NCBI GenBank assembly: GCA_036270095.1
Contig: DATBDE010000073.1
Location: forward strand, 1-13,595
DNA length: 13,595 nucleotides
Direction: 5' to 3'
From: DATBDE01 sp036270095
Lineage (GTDB): Bacteria; Actinomycetota; Thermoleophilia; Solirubrobacterales; Solirubrobacteraceae
Both the position numbers and the translations under genes were made by a program. This document shows, piece by piece, positions 1-6,729 of this stretch. Under the pieces are notes generated by a model. It saw only the letters and a list, made by a program, of their open reading frames with translations, was not told the DNA's origin and ran no database searches. Every line of letters begins with the position of its first letter. The stretch's first letter is position 1.

Positions 1-27
1 TTCTTGTTGCACCGGGTGCAACAAGAA
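1..27. repeat. Perfect 27-nt palindrome at window edge (13-nt arms around one G)
   Basis: Bases 1-13 are the exact reverse complement of bases 15-27, with G14 at the centre; the core reads TTGCACCGGGTGCAA. The arms are A/T-richer than anything around them. The element lies 23 nt downstream of the DUF4097 stop codon, so in leftward RNA it could form a strong hairpin and act as a terminator, although the base after the hairpin is outside the window. Symmetric sites with a TTGCAC..GTGCAA core are also typical of operators for TetR-type dimeric repressors, which would imply a regulated gene to the left. The symmetry is certain; the function is inferred. Confidence 0.75.
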
Positions 28-50
28 AGACTTGACCCCCTCCCGTCGCG

Positions 51-884
51 CTAGGGCCCGGGGGCGATCGTCACGTCGCCCGCGCTGGAGGAGGCCTCGA
101 TGCTGTGCCGCGCGCGCGGGCTCTGGCGGATGTCGCCGTCCGTGACGCTGCCCGCGCTCGACGACGCCTTCACGCGGTAGACCTGGTCGGGCACGGTCAG
201 GCGCACGTCGCCGGCGCTGGACTCGGTGGTCAGCGTGCGCGAGGCCGCGGAGAGCTGCAGGACGACGTCGCCGGCCGAGCTCTCGCCGTGCACGACCGGG
301 GCGCGGATGGCGTCGGCGCGCACGTCGCCCGCGCTGCTGTCGAGCTGCAGCGAGGGGACCGTGATCCCGCTCGCGTCGATGTCGCCCGCGCTGGAGGAGA
401 GCGAAAGCGGCGTGCGCCCGACGTAGTCGCGCACGGTGATGTCGCCGCCCGAGGACTCGATCCCCACGCGCACGCCGGTGGGCACGGCGACGGTGTAGCC
501 CACGTCGCAGGACGGGCCGGCGAACACGTTCGCGCACGAGGCCGATAGCCGCAGCGTGCCGTCGGCGCTGCGCTGCGTCGTGCGGCGCGGGTTGCCCAGC
601 CCCTCGGTGACGTGGGCGGTGACGCCCACGGGCGCTCCCGCCCGCGCGCGCACGAGGTGCACGTCGCCAACGGAGTTGTCGACGATCAGCCGGTGCACCC
701 CGGCGAAGGTGCTGTGGGCCGTGAACGTGTGGCGCGCGGCCACGTCGAGCAGCGCGACGACGCCCGAGCCGATGGCGAAGATCGCGTAGCCGATCACCAC
801 CACGATCAGGACCACCCGGATCGGCCCCGGCGTGCGGCGGATGCGGGCGGGGAGCGGCTGCGTGGCGGTCGTGACGGTCGACAT
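51..884 (-). CDS. Membrane-anchored DUF4097-type beta-repeat protein
   Basis: A 277-residue protein whose function is not established. The N terminus is short and basic (about 1-22), followed by one hydrophobic segment (about 23-47), so most of the chain is probably outside the membrane. From residue 144 the motif SSAGD[V/I] or a close variant (SSGGD, SSAGS) recurs at 144, 164, 183, 202, 222, 242 and 266, about every 20 residues, with a weaker NSVGDV at 70. This pattern of short beta strands and tight turns is typical of the DUF4097 putative adhesin family and suggests a stacked beta fold. C117 and C126 could form a disulfide. Translation is probably coupled to the upstream response regulator, because the regulator's TGA and this ATG share a base (TGATG) and no Shine-Dalgarno is visible. 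It is the last gene of the kinase-regulator unit. DUF4097 proteins occur beside envelope-stress two-component systems, and LiaG of Bacillus is of this type, so a role in sensing or responding to envelope state is plausible but inferred. Confidence 0.85.
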   Translation of the reverse strand: MSTVTTATQPLPARIRRTPGPIRVVLIVVVIGYAIFAIGSGVVALLDVAARHTFTAHSTFAGVHRLIVDNSVGDVHLVRARAGAPVGVTAHVTEGLGNPRRTTQRSADGTLRLSASCANVFAGPSCDVGYTVAVPTGVRVGIESSGGDITVRDYVGRTPLSLSSSAGDIDASGITVPSLQLDSSAGDVRADAIRAPVVHGESSAGDVVLQLSAASRTLTTESSAGDVRLTVPDQVYRVKASSSAGSVTDGDIRQSPRARHSIEASSSAGDVTIAPGP

Positions 885-1528
885 CAGACGCCCAGGTAGG
901 TGAGGACGGCGAGGACGCGGCGGTGCTGCTGGTCGGTCGGCGGCAGCCCGAGCTTCATGAACACCGAGCTGACGTGCTTCTCGACCGCGCCGTTGGTGAC
1001 CACGAGGCGATCGGCGATGGCGCCGTTGGAGTGCCCCTCGGCCATGAGCCCGAGCACCTCGCGCTCGCGCGGGGTGAGCTCGTCGAGCACGTCGGTGCGC
1101 TGGCGCCGGCTGAGCAGCTGCGAGACCACCTCGGGGTCGATGGCGGTACCGCCCCCGGCCACGCGGCGCGCGGCCGACAGGAACTCGCGCACGTCGGCGA
1201 CGCGGTCCTTGAGCAGGTAGCCCACGCCCTGGCTGCCGCCGCCGAGCAGGTCGGAGGCGTAGCGCTCCTCGACGTACTGGCTGAGGATGAGGATGGCCAC
1301 GTCGGGGTGGCGGCGGCGGACGTCGACGGCGGCGCGCACGCCCTCGTCGGTCTGGGTCGGCGGCAGGCGCACGTCGATGATGGCCAGCTTGGGGTGGTGC
1401 TCGTCCACGGCGGCGATGAGCGCGTCGCCGTCGCCGACCGCGGCGACGACCTCGTTGCCGTCGTCGGTGAGCAGCGACGCGAGGCCGTCGCGCAGCAGGA
1501 CGAGGTCCTCGCAGATCACGACGCGCAT
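884..1528 (-). CDS. NarL/LuxR-family two-component response regulator
   Basis: A 214-residue cytoplasmic DNA-binding regulator. The receiver domain spans about 1-120 with the acidic pair E7/D8, the phospho-acceptor D52 (AIIDVRLPP), S83 and K107 (LLKDR). The LuxR-type helix-turn-helix spans about 149-195, beginning LTPREREVLGLMAEG and containing NGAVEKHVSSVFMKLGL. The start at 1528 is chosen because MRVVICEDL is the normal family N terminus and GGAGG (plus bases 1534-1538) lies 5 nt upstream; a longer reading frame to 1657 only overlaps the kinase gene. It lies 25 nt downstream of the histidine kinase, its likely phosphodonor, and overlaps the DUF4097 gene by one base. Probable targets are its own operon, possibly through the palindrome at 2844-2873; that link is inference. 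Confidence 0.95.
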   Translation of the reverse strand: MRVVICEDLVLLRDGLASLLTDDGNEVVAAVGDGDALIAAVDEHHPKLAIIDVRLPPTQTDEGVRAAVDVRRRHPDVAILILSQYVEERYASDLLGGGSQGVGYLLKDRVADVREFLSAARRVAGGGTAIDPEVVSQLLSRRQRTDVLDELTPREREVLGLMAEGHSNGAIADRLVVTNGAVEKHVSSVFMKLGLPPTDQQHRRVLAVLTYLGV

Positions 1529-1533
1529 GGCGG

Positions 1534-1538
1534 CCTCC
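1534..1538 (-). promoter_or_regulatory. Shine-Dalgarno of the response regulator gene
   Basis: The minus strand reads GGAGG, 5 nt upstream of the ATG at 1528. It decides between this start and the longer open frame to 1657, and shows that the regulator is translated from an internal site of the kinase-regulator transcript. Confidence 0.85.
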
Positions 1539-1553
1539 GCGCGTTGGGGTGGG

Positions 1554-2792
1554 TCAGCGGCATGGCAGCTCCGCTCGCACCGTCGTCCCGACGCCGCCGG
1601 GGCTGTCCACGGCCAGCGTCCCGTCCAGGGCTTCGACGCGCTGGGCCAACCCGTCAAGCCCCGAGCCCGCCGTGCGGCGGGCGCCGCCGCTGCCGTCGTC
1701 GGCCACCTCGACGACCAGGCGGCCGTCGTCGTAGCGCGTGCGCACGTCCGCGTGGGTGGCGCCGGCGTGCTTGCCGATGTTGGTCAGCGCCTCGGCGATC
1801 ACGTAGTAGGCGGCGGTCTCCACCGCGGGCGGCGGCCGGCGGTCCAGCGCGACGTCGACGTCGACCGGCACCGGGCAGCGCTCGGCCAGCGCGGAGACGG
1901 CGGCGTCCAGGCCGCGGTCGGTGAGCACGGAGGGATGGATCCCGCGCGCGAGGTCGCGCAGCTCGACCATGGCCTTCTTGGATTCCTGGTGGGCCTCGGC
2001 GATCAGGCGGTCGGCGCCCTCGGGGTCGTCGGCGAGCTTCTCGCGCGCCCGGCCGAGCTCCATGGCCACGTAGGCGAGGCGGTGCTGGGCGCCGTCGTGG
2101 AGATCGCGCTCGATGCGGCGCAGGCGGGCGTCGGCGCTCTCGACGGCGCCGGCGCGGGTGGCCTCGACCTCGGCCACACGGGCCTCCAGCGCGGCGCGGT
2201 CGGCGGGCGCGAGCAGACTCCGGGCCAGCGCGCCCGAGGCGGCGGCCAGGCCACGGGTGGCCGCAAGCGCCAGCACGATGCCGACGAGGCCGGCCACCGC
2301 GATGCCGACCACCTCGGCCGGGCGCAGCCCACCCAACCACGAGCCATCGGGCGCCGAACCGGTGAACACCGGCGTGAGCAGCGCCGCAAGCGCGGCCGCC
2401 CACAGCGCCACCACGACGGCGCCGAAGACGACCCAGACGATCGGGCCCACGAGCCCGAGGAACAGCAGGTCCTTCCACGTCGCCGGGTCGCGGAACCGCG
2501 CCCCCCAACGCTTCCAGAACCCCTGCGGCGGAAGCGGACGGTGGGCGTTGGCGATGGGCGCGCCGAGCACCAGCGTGGCCCGCTCGCGTTCGCGGTTGGC
2601 GCCCCAGCGCCACAGCAGCAACGAGAAGAAAAGGATCGGGATCCCGACGGTGAGCACCGCCAGTCCCACGCCGAGGCTGACGAGCGTCCACAGCACGGTG
2701 AGCCAGAACGCCGCCAGGATGATCCCGCCGAACACGTACAAGGTGTCCCGCCACAGCTGGGCCGCGCGGAACTGGTGGAGGACGGCGGGCAT
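1554..2792 (-). CDS. Sensor histidine kinase (putative-sensor domain, HisKA_3, HATPase_c)
   Basis: A 412-residue membrane kinase, partner of the adjacent NarL-type regulator. Hydrophobic segments lie at about 21-61 (two helices), 108-143 and 159-185, a layout matching the actinobacterial putative-sensor domain with short extracytoplasmic loops, so it probably senses within or at the membrane. The dimerisation/phosphotransfer helix holds the HisKA_3 motif ERDLHDGAQHRL with phospho-accepting H232. The ATPase domain has an N-box (EALTNIGKH, N338), a G1 box (DDGSGG, about 365-370) and a G2 box (GSGLDGL, about 376-382), and ends GVGTTVRAELP. The start MPAVLHQF is chosen over a 12-residue longer form because the sensor domain begins right after it. 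No Shine-Dalgarno is present, but TACCGT ends 6 nt before the ATG, suggesting a leaderless mRNA and a promoter of its own, separate from holB 108 nt upstream. Confidence 0.93.
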   Translation of the reverse strand: MPAVLHQFRAAQLWRDTLYVFGGIILAAFWLTVLWTLVSLGVGLAVLTVGIPILFFSLLLWRWGANRERERATLVLGAPIANAHRPLPPQGFWKRWGARFRDPATWKDLLFLGLVGPIVWVVFGAVVVALWAAALAALLTPVFTGSAPDGSWLGGLRPAEVVGIAVAGLVGIVLALAATRGLAAASGALARSLLAPADRAALEARVAEVEATRAGAVESADARLRRIERDLHDGAQHRLAYVAMELGRAREKLADDPEGADRLIAEAHQESKKAMVELRDLARGIHPSVLTDRGLDAAVSALAERCPVPVDVDVALDRRPPPAVETAAYYVIAEALTNIGKHAGATHADVRTRYDDGRLVVEVADDGSGGARRTAGSGLDGLAQRVEALDGTLAVDSPGGVGTTVRAELPCR

Positions 2793-2797
2793 GGCAG

Positions 2798-2826
2798 AAC
2801 GGTACGGCGCGGCGGGCCGGTTTCCC
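2798..2826 (-). promoter_or_regulatory. Candidate promoter of the kinase-regulator-DUF4097 unit
   Basis: Two readings are possible on the minus strand. One is a -10 of TANNNT form, TACCGT (plus bases 2799-2804), 6 nt before the kinase ATG, giving a leaderless transcript but with no good -35. The other is an ECF-sigma-like pair, GGGAAAC (2820-2826) and CGTT (2798-2801), about 18 nt apart, resembling GGAAC/GTT promoters of actinobacterial stress sigma factors. Neither is proven. Confidence 0.35.
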
Positions 2827-2843
2827 ACCTGGCTGGCTGGCCA

Positions 2844-2873
2844 GCGCGCGGTGGGGCTAGCCCTACCGCGCGC
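2844..2873. repeat. 30-nt near-perfect palindrome upstream of the histidine kinase
   Basis: The outer arms GCGCGCGGT and ACCGCGCGC are exact reverse complements. The interior adds one G-T pair and the self-complementary GGGCTAGCCC, so 28 of 30 bases obey two-fold symmetry. It lies in the 108-nt gap between holB and the kinase, 51 nt upstream of the kinase start. No T-tract follows on either strand, which argues against a simple intrinsic terminator for holB. The position fits an operator for a dimeric regulator, such as the neighbouring NarL-type protein. The dyad is directly visible; the role is inferred. Confidence 0.7.
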
Positions 2874-2900
2874 CGCAGCGAACGGCCGCCACCAAGCGCC

Positions 2901-3998
2901 TCACGCCACCGCCACCCGACCCACCTCGCCCTCGAGCCGGTAGGTGAGGGCCTCGACCGCGAGCTCCTCGCTGACGTTGACCAGCAGCCGCTCGCGCGTC
3001 TCCTCCACCAGCTCGACCGCGCGGCGGAACGCTGCGGGGTCGCCGCCCTCGGCCTCGGCGCGCAGCGCGGGCAGGCGGTCGACGGCGTAGACGACGTCCT
3101 CCGCCCCCCAGGCCACGGCGGCGAGGTCGCGGAACCACAGGCCGACCAGCTGCAGCCCGAGGTCGAGCGCTCGCGTGCTGGCCCGGCGCTGGACGCGGCG
3201 GGCGCGCTCGGCGTGCTCGGTCTCGGAGCGGCGGCGGTCGCGCTTGGCGATGAGCTCGCGCTCGGCCGCGAAGGCGGCGTCGACCTCGGCCCGGGCCAGC
3301 GCGCCCCGTGCGCCCGCGCGCTCGAGGAGCGCCACCCACGGCCGGCCCGCGAGATCGCCCGAGAGCGCCGCGCTCGCCAGCGCCTCGGCCTCGGCCCGCA
3401 GCTCGGGCCCGTCGCCCAGCGCCAGCGCCTCCGCGCGCCCGCCGTCGCCCAGCGCCAGGCGCGCGCAGGCCAAGGCGGTGCTCGGGTCGTCGACCGGCAG
3501 CCGCGCAGCGATCTCCTCGGGCGGCAGCGGGTCGAAGCGCACGAGCTGGCAGCGCGACGCGATCGTCGGCAGCACCTCGCCCAGCCGGTCGGTAAGCAGG
3601 ATCAGGTGCACGAAGTCGGCCGGCTCCTCGAGCGTCTTGAGCATGCGGTTGGCGGCCGCCTCGATCATCGTGTCGGCGCGCTCGATCACGAACACCCGCC
3701 GGGAGGCCTCGAACGGGGTACGCGTGGCGGCGGCGACGACGGCCTCGTCGACGTCGGAGACCAGCAGCTCGTGCGCGCCGGAGGGAGTGACCCACGTGAG
3801 ATCGGGGTGCGATCCGCGGCTCACTCGTTCGTGCTCGCCGAGCAGCGCGGCGGCCACGGCGCGGGCGACGGTGCGCTTCCCGGTGCCCGCCGGCCCGTGG
3901 AACAGGTACGCGTGGCTGGGCGTGGCGCCGGGGGCCAGCGCGGGCTCGAGCACGGCGCGGGCGTGGGGATGGTGCTCGAGGGCAGGCAGGGTCGTCAT
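2901..3998 (-). CDS. holB: DNA polymerase III delta' subunit (clamp-loader ATPase-like)
   Basis: A 365-residue AAA+ protein of the replicative clamp loader. The P-loop GPAGTGKRT is at 35-43, followed by HPDLTWV (64-70), the Walker-B-region variant VFVIERAD (102-109), the delta'-typical stretch AAANRMLKTLEEP (114-126) and SRC (148-150) after PTIA. The remaining 200 residues are helical and fit domains II and III. The usual delta' zinc module, four cysteines between the P-loop and the HPD motif, is missing: LLGE runs almost straight into SRGSHPD, and the only cysteines are C150 and C178. The start at 3998 is preferred to a GTG at 4022 because the P-loop spacing is then normal and a TACGAT -10 element sits 8 nt upstream. 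Delta' genes are often next to tmk; here tmk is 1.6 kb away and divergent. Delta' or a DnaX-like paralogue are the alternatives; the length and lack of a long C-terminal extension favour delta'. Confidence 0.9.
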   Translation of the reverse strand: MTTLPALEHHPHARAVLEPALAPGATPSHAYLFHGPAGTGKRTVARAVAAALLGEHERVSRGSHPDLTWVTPSGAHELLVSDVDEAVVAAATRTPFEASRRVFVIERADTMIEAAANRMLKTLEEPADFVHLILLTDRLGEVLPTIASRCQLVRFDPLPPEEIAARLPVDDPSTALACARLALGDGGRAEALALGDGPELRAEAEALASAALSGDLAGRPWVALLERAGARGALARAEVDAAFAAERELIAKRDRRRSETEHAERARRVQRRASTRALDLGLQLVGLWFRDLAAVAWGAEDVVYAVDRLPALRAEAEGGDPAAFRRAVELVEETRERLLVNVSEELAVEALTYRLEGEVGRVAVA

Positions 3999-4006
3999 CG
4001 CTGCCG

Positions 4007-4012
4007 ATCGTA
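4007..4012 (-). promoter_or_regulatory. Candidate -10 element for holB
   Basis: The minus strand reads TACGAT (TANNNT form), ending 8 nt before the holB ATG at 3998. This would give a leaderless or nearly leaderless mRNA, consistent with the absence of a Shine-Dalgarno. No convincing -35 is seen. It lies in the 41-nt gap shared with the divergent antiporter gene. Confidence 0.35.
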
Positions 4013-4039
4013 GAGGGCGCACCCGCCAAACTTCGCACG

Positions 4040-5623
4040 GTGAACGAAACCGAGGCCCTCATCGTCGGGCTGCTCATCGGCGTGGCCGGGCTGGGCGCGC
4101 TGGCGCGAATGATCGACGTCCCGTACCCGATCGTGCTGGTGATCGGGGGCGCGGCGCTGGGCTTCGTCCCCGGCATCCCGGACTTCGTGCTCAACCCCGA
4201 CGTCGTCCTGCTCGTGTTCCTCCCACCGCTTCTGTACGGGGCAGCGTTTTTTGCGGACTTTCAACAGATGCGTCGCAATCTGCGCCCGATCATGCTGCTT
4301 TCGATCGGCCTGGTGCTCGCGACCATGGTCGCCGTCGCGGTCGTGGCCCACGCAGCGATCCCCGGCCTGCCGTGGGCGGCGGCGTTCGTGCTCGGCGCGG
4401 TGGTCTCGCCCACCGACCCGCTCGCCGGCACGTCGATCATGCGCCGCCTCGACGTGCCCGCCCGCCTGGTCAGCGGGCTCGAGGGCGAAGGGCTGTTCAA
4501 CGACGCCACCGCCCTGGTCGCCTATCGCGTCGCCATCGGGGCGGCGATCGGCACCGGGTTCTCGCTGGCCGAGGCCGGCGCGCGGTTCGTGGGCGGCGCG
4601 GCCGGCGGGATCGCCATCGGGCTGGTGATCGGCTGGCTCATGGTCGAGATCCGCAAGCGCATCGCCGACGCCCCGATCTCGATCACGGTCTCGCTGCTGT
4701 CGGGCTACGCGGCCTTCGTGCCCGCGGACGCGCTCGGGGCCTCGGGCGTGCTCGCCGCGGTGACCTGCGGCATCTTCGTCGGCCTCCGCGGCCCGCGCGT
4801 CATCCCCCCGCGCGTGCGCCTGCAGAGCACCTACGTGTGGCAGGTGCTCGACTACCTGCTCAACGCCACGCTGTTCGTGCTCGTCGGCCTGCAGTTGCGG
4901 ATGATCGTAGACACCCTCGACGGGTACTCGGCGGGCGAACTGGCCGGCTACGCCCTCGCGGTCAGCGGCACGGTGATCCTCACCCGCATCGTCTGGCAGT
5001 TCACCGTCCCGTACCTCGTCCGCGCGATCGATCGTCGCCCGCAGCAGCGCGGGCGGCGCATGGGCGCCGGCGCCCGCTTCGTCGGCGCGTGGGCGGGCAT
5101 GCGCGGCGCCGTCTCGCTCGCCGCCGCGCTGGCGATCCCGTTCGCCACCGACTCGGGCGCGCCGTTCCCGCAGCGCAACCTCATCATCTTCCTCACGTTC
5201 GCCGTCATCTTCGCGACGCTCGTGGTACAAGGGCTCACGCTGCCCGCGGTCATCCGCGCGGTCCATCTCGCGCCCGACGACGAGGCCGAGGGCGAGGAGC
5301 TGCGCGCGCGCATGATCGCCGCCCGGGCGGCGCTGGAGGAGATCGACGTGCTCGAGGAGGAGGAGTGGACCCGCGACGACACGCTCGAGCGCATGCGCGC
5401 GCTCTACCGGTACCGCAAGCGCCGCTTCGGCGCCCGCGCGGGCAAGATCGAGGACGACGGCTACGAGGACCGCTCGCTTGCCTACCAGCGCACGCTGCAG
5501 GCGGTGATCGGGGCTCAGCGCGAGGCGCTCGTGCAGCTGCACACCGACGGTGGCGTCTCGGCCGAGACGATGAACCGCATCATCCAGGAGCTCGACCTCG
5601 AGGAATCGCGGCTGGAGATCTAG
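4040..5623 (+). CDS. CPA1-family Na+/H+ antiporter (NhaP-like)
   Basis: A 527-residue inner-membrane cation/proton exchanger that would expel Na+ (or K+) in exchange for protons. About twelve hydrophobic segments fill residues 5-405. Family hallmarks are VVSPTDPLAG (121-130, with D126) and EGLFNDATALVAYR (150-163, with the N154-D155 pair of electroneutral CPA1 exchangers). A conserved arginine, R355, lies in the late-helix motif GMRGAVSLAAALAIP. A charged cytoplasmic tail of about 115 residues, rich in E and R, follows and matches the bacterial Na+/H+ antiporter subtype. Translation starts at GTG without any Shine-Dalgarno, which suggests a leaderless message. It heads a unit with tmk (3-nt gap) and the cupin gene, an unusual pairing of ion transport with nucleotide synthesis. 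Ion specificity cannot be read from the sequence. Confidence 0.93.
   Translation: MNETEALIVGLLIGVAGLGALARMIDVPYPIVLVIGGAALGFVPGIPDFVLNPDVVLLVFLPPLLYGAAFFADFQQMRRNLRPIMLLSIGLVLATMVAVAVVAHAAIPGLPWAAAFVLGAVVSPTDPLAGTSIMRRLDVPARLVSGLEGEGLFNDATALVAYRVAIGAAIGTGFSLAEAGARFVGGAAGGIAIGLVIGWLMVEIRKRIADAPISITVSLLSGYAAFVPADALGASGVLAAVTCGIFVGLRGPRVIPPRVRLQSTYVWQVLDYLLNATLFVLVGLQLRMIVDTLDGYSAGELAGYALAVSGTVILTRIVWQFTVPYLVRAIDRRPQQRGRRMGAGARFVGAWAGMRGAVSLAAALAIPFATDSGAPFPQRNLIIFLTFAVIFATLVVQGLTLPAVIRAVHLAPDDEAEGEELRARMIAARAALEEIDVLEEEEWTRDDTLERMRALYRYRKRRFGARAGKIEDDGYEDRSLAYQRTLQAVIGAQREALVQLHTDGGVSAETMNRIIQELDLEESRLEI
5614..5618 (+). promoter_or_regulatory. Shine-Dalgarno of tmk within the antiporter gene
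   Basis: GGAGA lies 8 nt before the tmk ATG, inside the last codons of the antiporter gene. It supports co-transcription of the two genes and the ATG at 5627 as the start. Confidence 0.75.
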
Positions 5624-5626
5624 GCG

Positions 5627-6241
5627 ATGGGTCGGCTGATCACGATCGAGGGCCTGGACGGGGCCGGGAAGACGACGCTGGCCTCGGGGCTCGTGGCCGC
5701 GCTGCGCGAGCGCGGCATCGACGCGCACGCCCTGCGCGAGCCTGGCGGCGTCGCCCTGGCCGAGCGCGTCCGCGCCGTGGTCAAGGACCCCGAGCTGCGC
5801 GTCGGCGCGCGGGCCGAGGCACTGCTCTACGCCGCCGCGCGAGCGCAGCTCGTCGACGAGGCCCTGCGGCCGCTGCTCGACGCCGGCGCCTGGGTGGTGC
5901 TCGACCGCTTCCTGGACTCGTCGCTGGCCTACCAGGGCGCGGGGCGCGGGCTCGGCATCGACGCGGTGCGCGCGATCAACCTCTTCGGCACCGGTGGGCT
6001 GCAGCCCGACCGCACGCTGCTGCTGCGCATCGACCCGGTGCAGGGGCGGGCGCGCCAAGCCGGCCGCGGCGAGGCGCCCGACCGGCTCGAGCGCGAGGCC
6101 GACGCCTTCTTTCGCACCATCGCCACCGCCTACGACGAGCTCGCGGCCGCCGAGTCCGAGCGCATCCGCGTGCTCGACGCCACGCTCCCGCCCGCGGCGG
6201 TCCTGTCCGGCGCGCTTGATGCCATGGCGGACCTGCTGTGA
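5627..6241 (+). CDS. tmk: Thymidylate kinase (dTMP kinase)
   Basis: A 204-residue cytoplasmic enzyme that phosphorylates dTMP to dTDP using ATP, a required step of dTTP synthesis. The P-loop GLDGAGKTT is at 9-17, the REPGG nucleotide-binding motif at 37-41, the DRF motif at 93-95, and SLAYQGAGRG at 99-108 contacts the thymine monophosphate. A LID region with arginines and the terminal DRLE motif lies at about 141-155. The length is normal for bacterial enzymes and nothing is missing. The gene follows the antiporter by 3 nt with a good Shine-Dalgarno, and its TGA overlaps the GTG of the cupin gene (GTGA), so all three are probably one transcript. Together with nrdJ at the right end of the window it belongs to DNA precursor supply, although the two genes are not in one operon. 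Confidence 0.96.
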   Translation: MGRLITIEGLDGAGKTTLASGLVAALRERGIDAHALREPGGVALAERVRAVVKDPELRVGARAEALLYAAARAQLVDEALRPLLDAGAWVVLDRFLDSSLAYQGAGRGLGIDAVRAINLFGTGGLQPDRTLLLRIDPVQGRARQAGRGEAPDRLEREADAFFRTIATAYDELAAAESERIRVLDATLPPAAVLSGALDAMADLL

Positions 6242-6729
6242 GCAATCCGAACCTCAACGACCCCGAGTTCGACGAGCTGCGCGAGCACCCCGGGTTCAAC
6301 GCCCGGCGCGCGCGCCTCGGCCACCAGCTGGCGACCCAGATGCTCGGGGCCTCGCTGTGGGAGCTCGACCCGGGCGAGGCCGCCTACCCCTACCACGCGC
6401 ATCTGGCCGAGGAGGAGCTGCTCTTCGTCCTCGAGGGAACGCCGTCGCTGCGCACGCCGTCGGGCTGGCGCGAGGTCGAGCCGGGCGAGGTGCTCTCGTT
6501 CCCGCGCGGCGAGGAGGGGGCGCACCAGCTCGTCAACCGCTCGGACGGCCTGGTCCGGTTTCTGGCCGTCAGCACCCAGTACGGCCCCGACATCGTCGTC
6601 CAGATCGACGAGGGCAAGGTCGGCGCGTTCGAGCGCCCACCCCGGGGCGGGGGGCTGCGCCTGTGGTTCCGCCGCGACAGCGCGGTGCCCTACTTCGAGG
6701 GCGTCGAGCCGCCCTCGAGATCGGCATAG
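6238..6729 (+). CDS. Cupin-domain protein of unknown substrate
   Basis: A 163-residue single-domain cupin, probably a small cytoplasmic metal-binding beta barrel. Cupin motif 1 is visible as YHAHLAEEELLFVLEG (52-67), giving metal ligands H53, H55 and E60. Motif 2 is GEVLSFPRGEEGAHQLVN (83-100), giving H96 and the conserved N100. This set is complete, so metal binding is expected. The sequence does not reveal whether it is an enzyme, a sugar isomerase-like protein or a sensor. Translation is coupled to tmk by a 4-nt GTGA overlap. Its last 40 bases run over the 3' end of galE on the opposite strand. The C-terminal region after 130, with RLWFRRDSAVPYFEGVE, is part of the usual extension of this cupin subgroup, which supports the stop at 6729 being genuine. 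Confidence 0.88.
   Translation: MSNPNLNDPEFDELREHPGFNARRARLGHQLATQMLGASLWELDPGEAAYPYHAHLAEEELLFVLEGTPSLRTPSGWREVEPGEVLSFPRGEEGAHQLVNRSDGLVRFLAVSTQYGPDIVVQIDEGKVGAFERPPRGGGLRLWFRRDSAVPYFEGVEPPSRSA

Noticed and set aside
60..480. Direct DNA repeats of the GTCGCCCGCGCT kind
   Set aside because: They are simply the codons for the repeated SSAGD turns of the DUF4097 protein, not an independent repeat array or CRISPR.
1287..4013. 908-residue plus-strand open frame across the kinase and holB genes
   Set aside because: It is antisense to two well-supported genes, is rich in Arg/Gly/His/Ala with no recognisable domain, and arises from high third-position GC on the other strand.
4013..4022. Alternative GTG start of holB at 4022
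   Set aside because: It would add eight residues not typical of the family and lies upstream of the best -10 element, leaving 17 nt to the divergent antiporter start.
3995..6058. 687-residue minus-strand open frame opposite the antiporter and tmk
   Set aside because: It is the mirror of real codons, with highly polar repeats such as RDRDRG and no domain; typical of GC-rich antisense frames.
3175..6219. 1014-residue plus-strand open frame over holB, the antiporter and tmk
   Set aside because: It is out of frame with the antiporter and tmk, both of which have full family motifs. Composition is Arg/Ala-rich noise.
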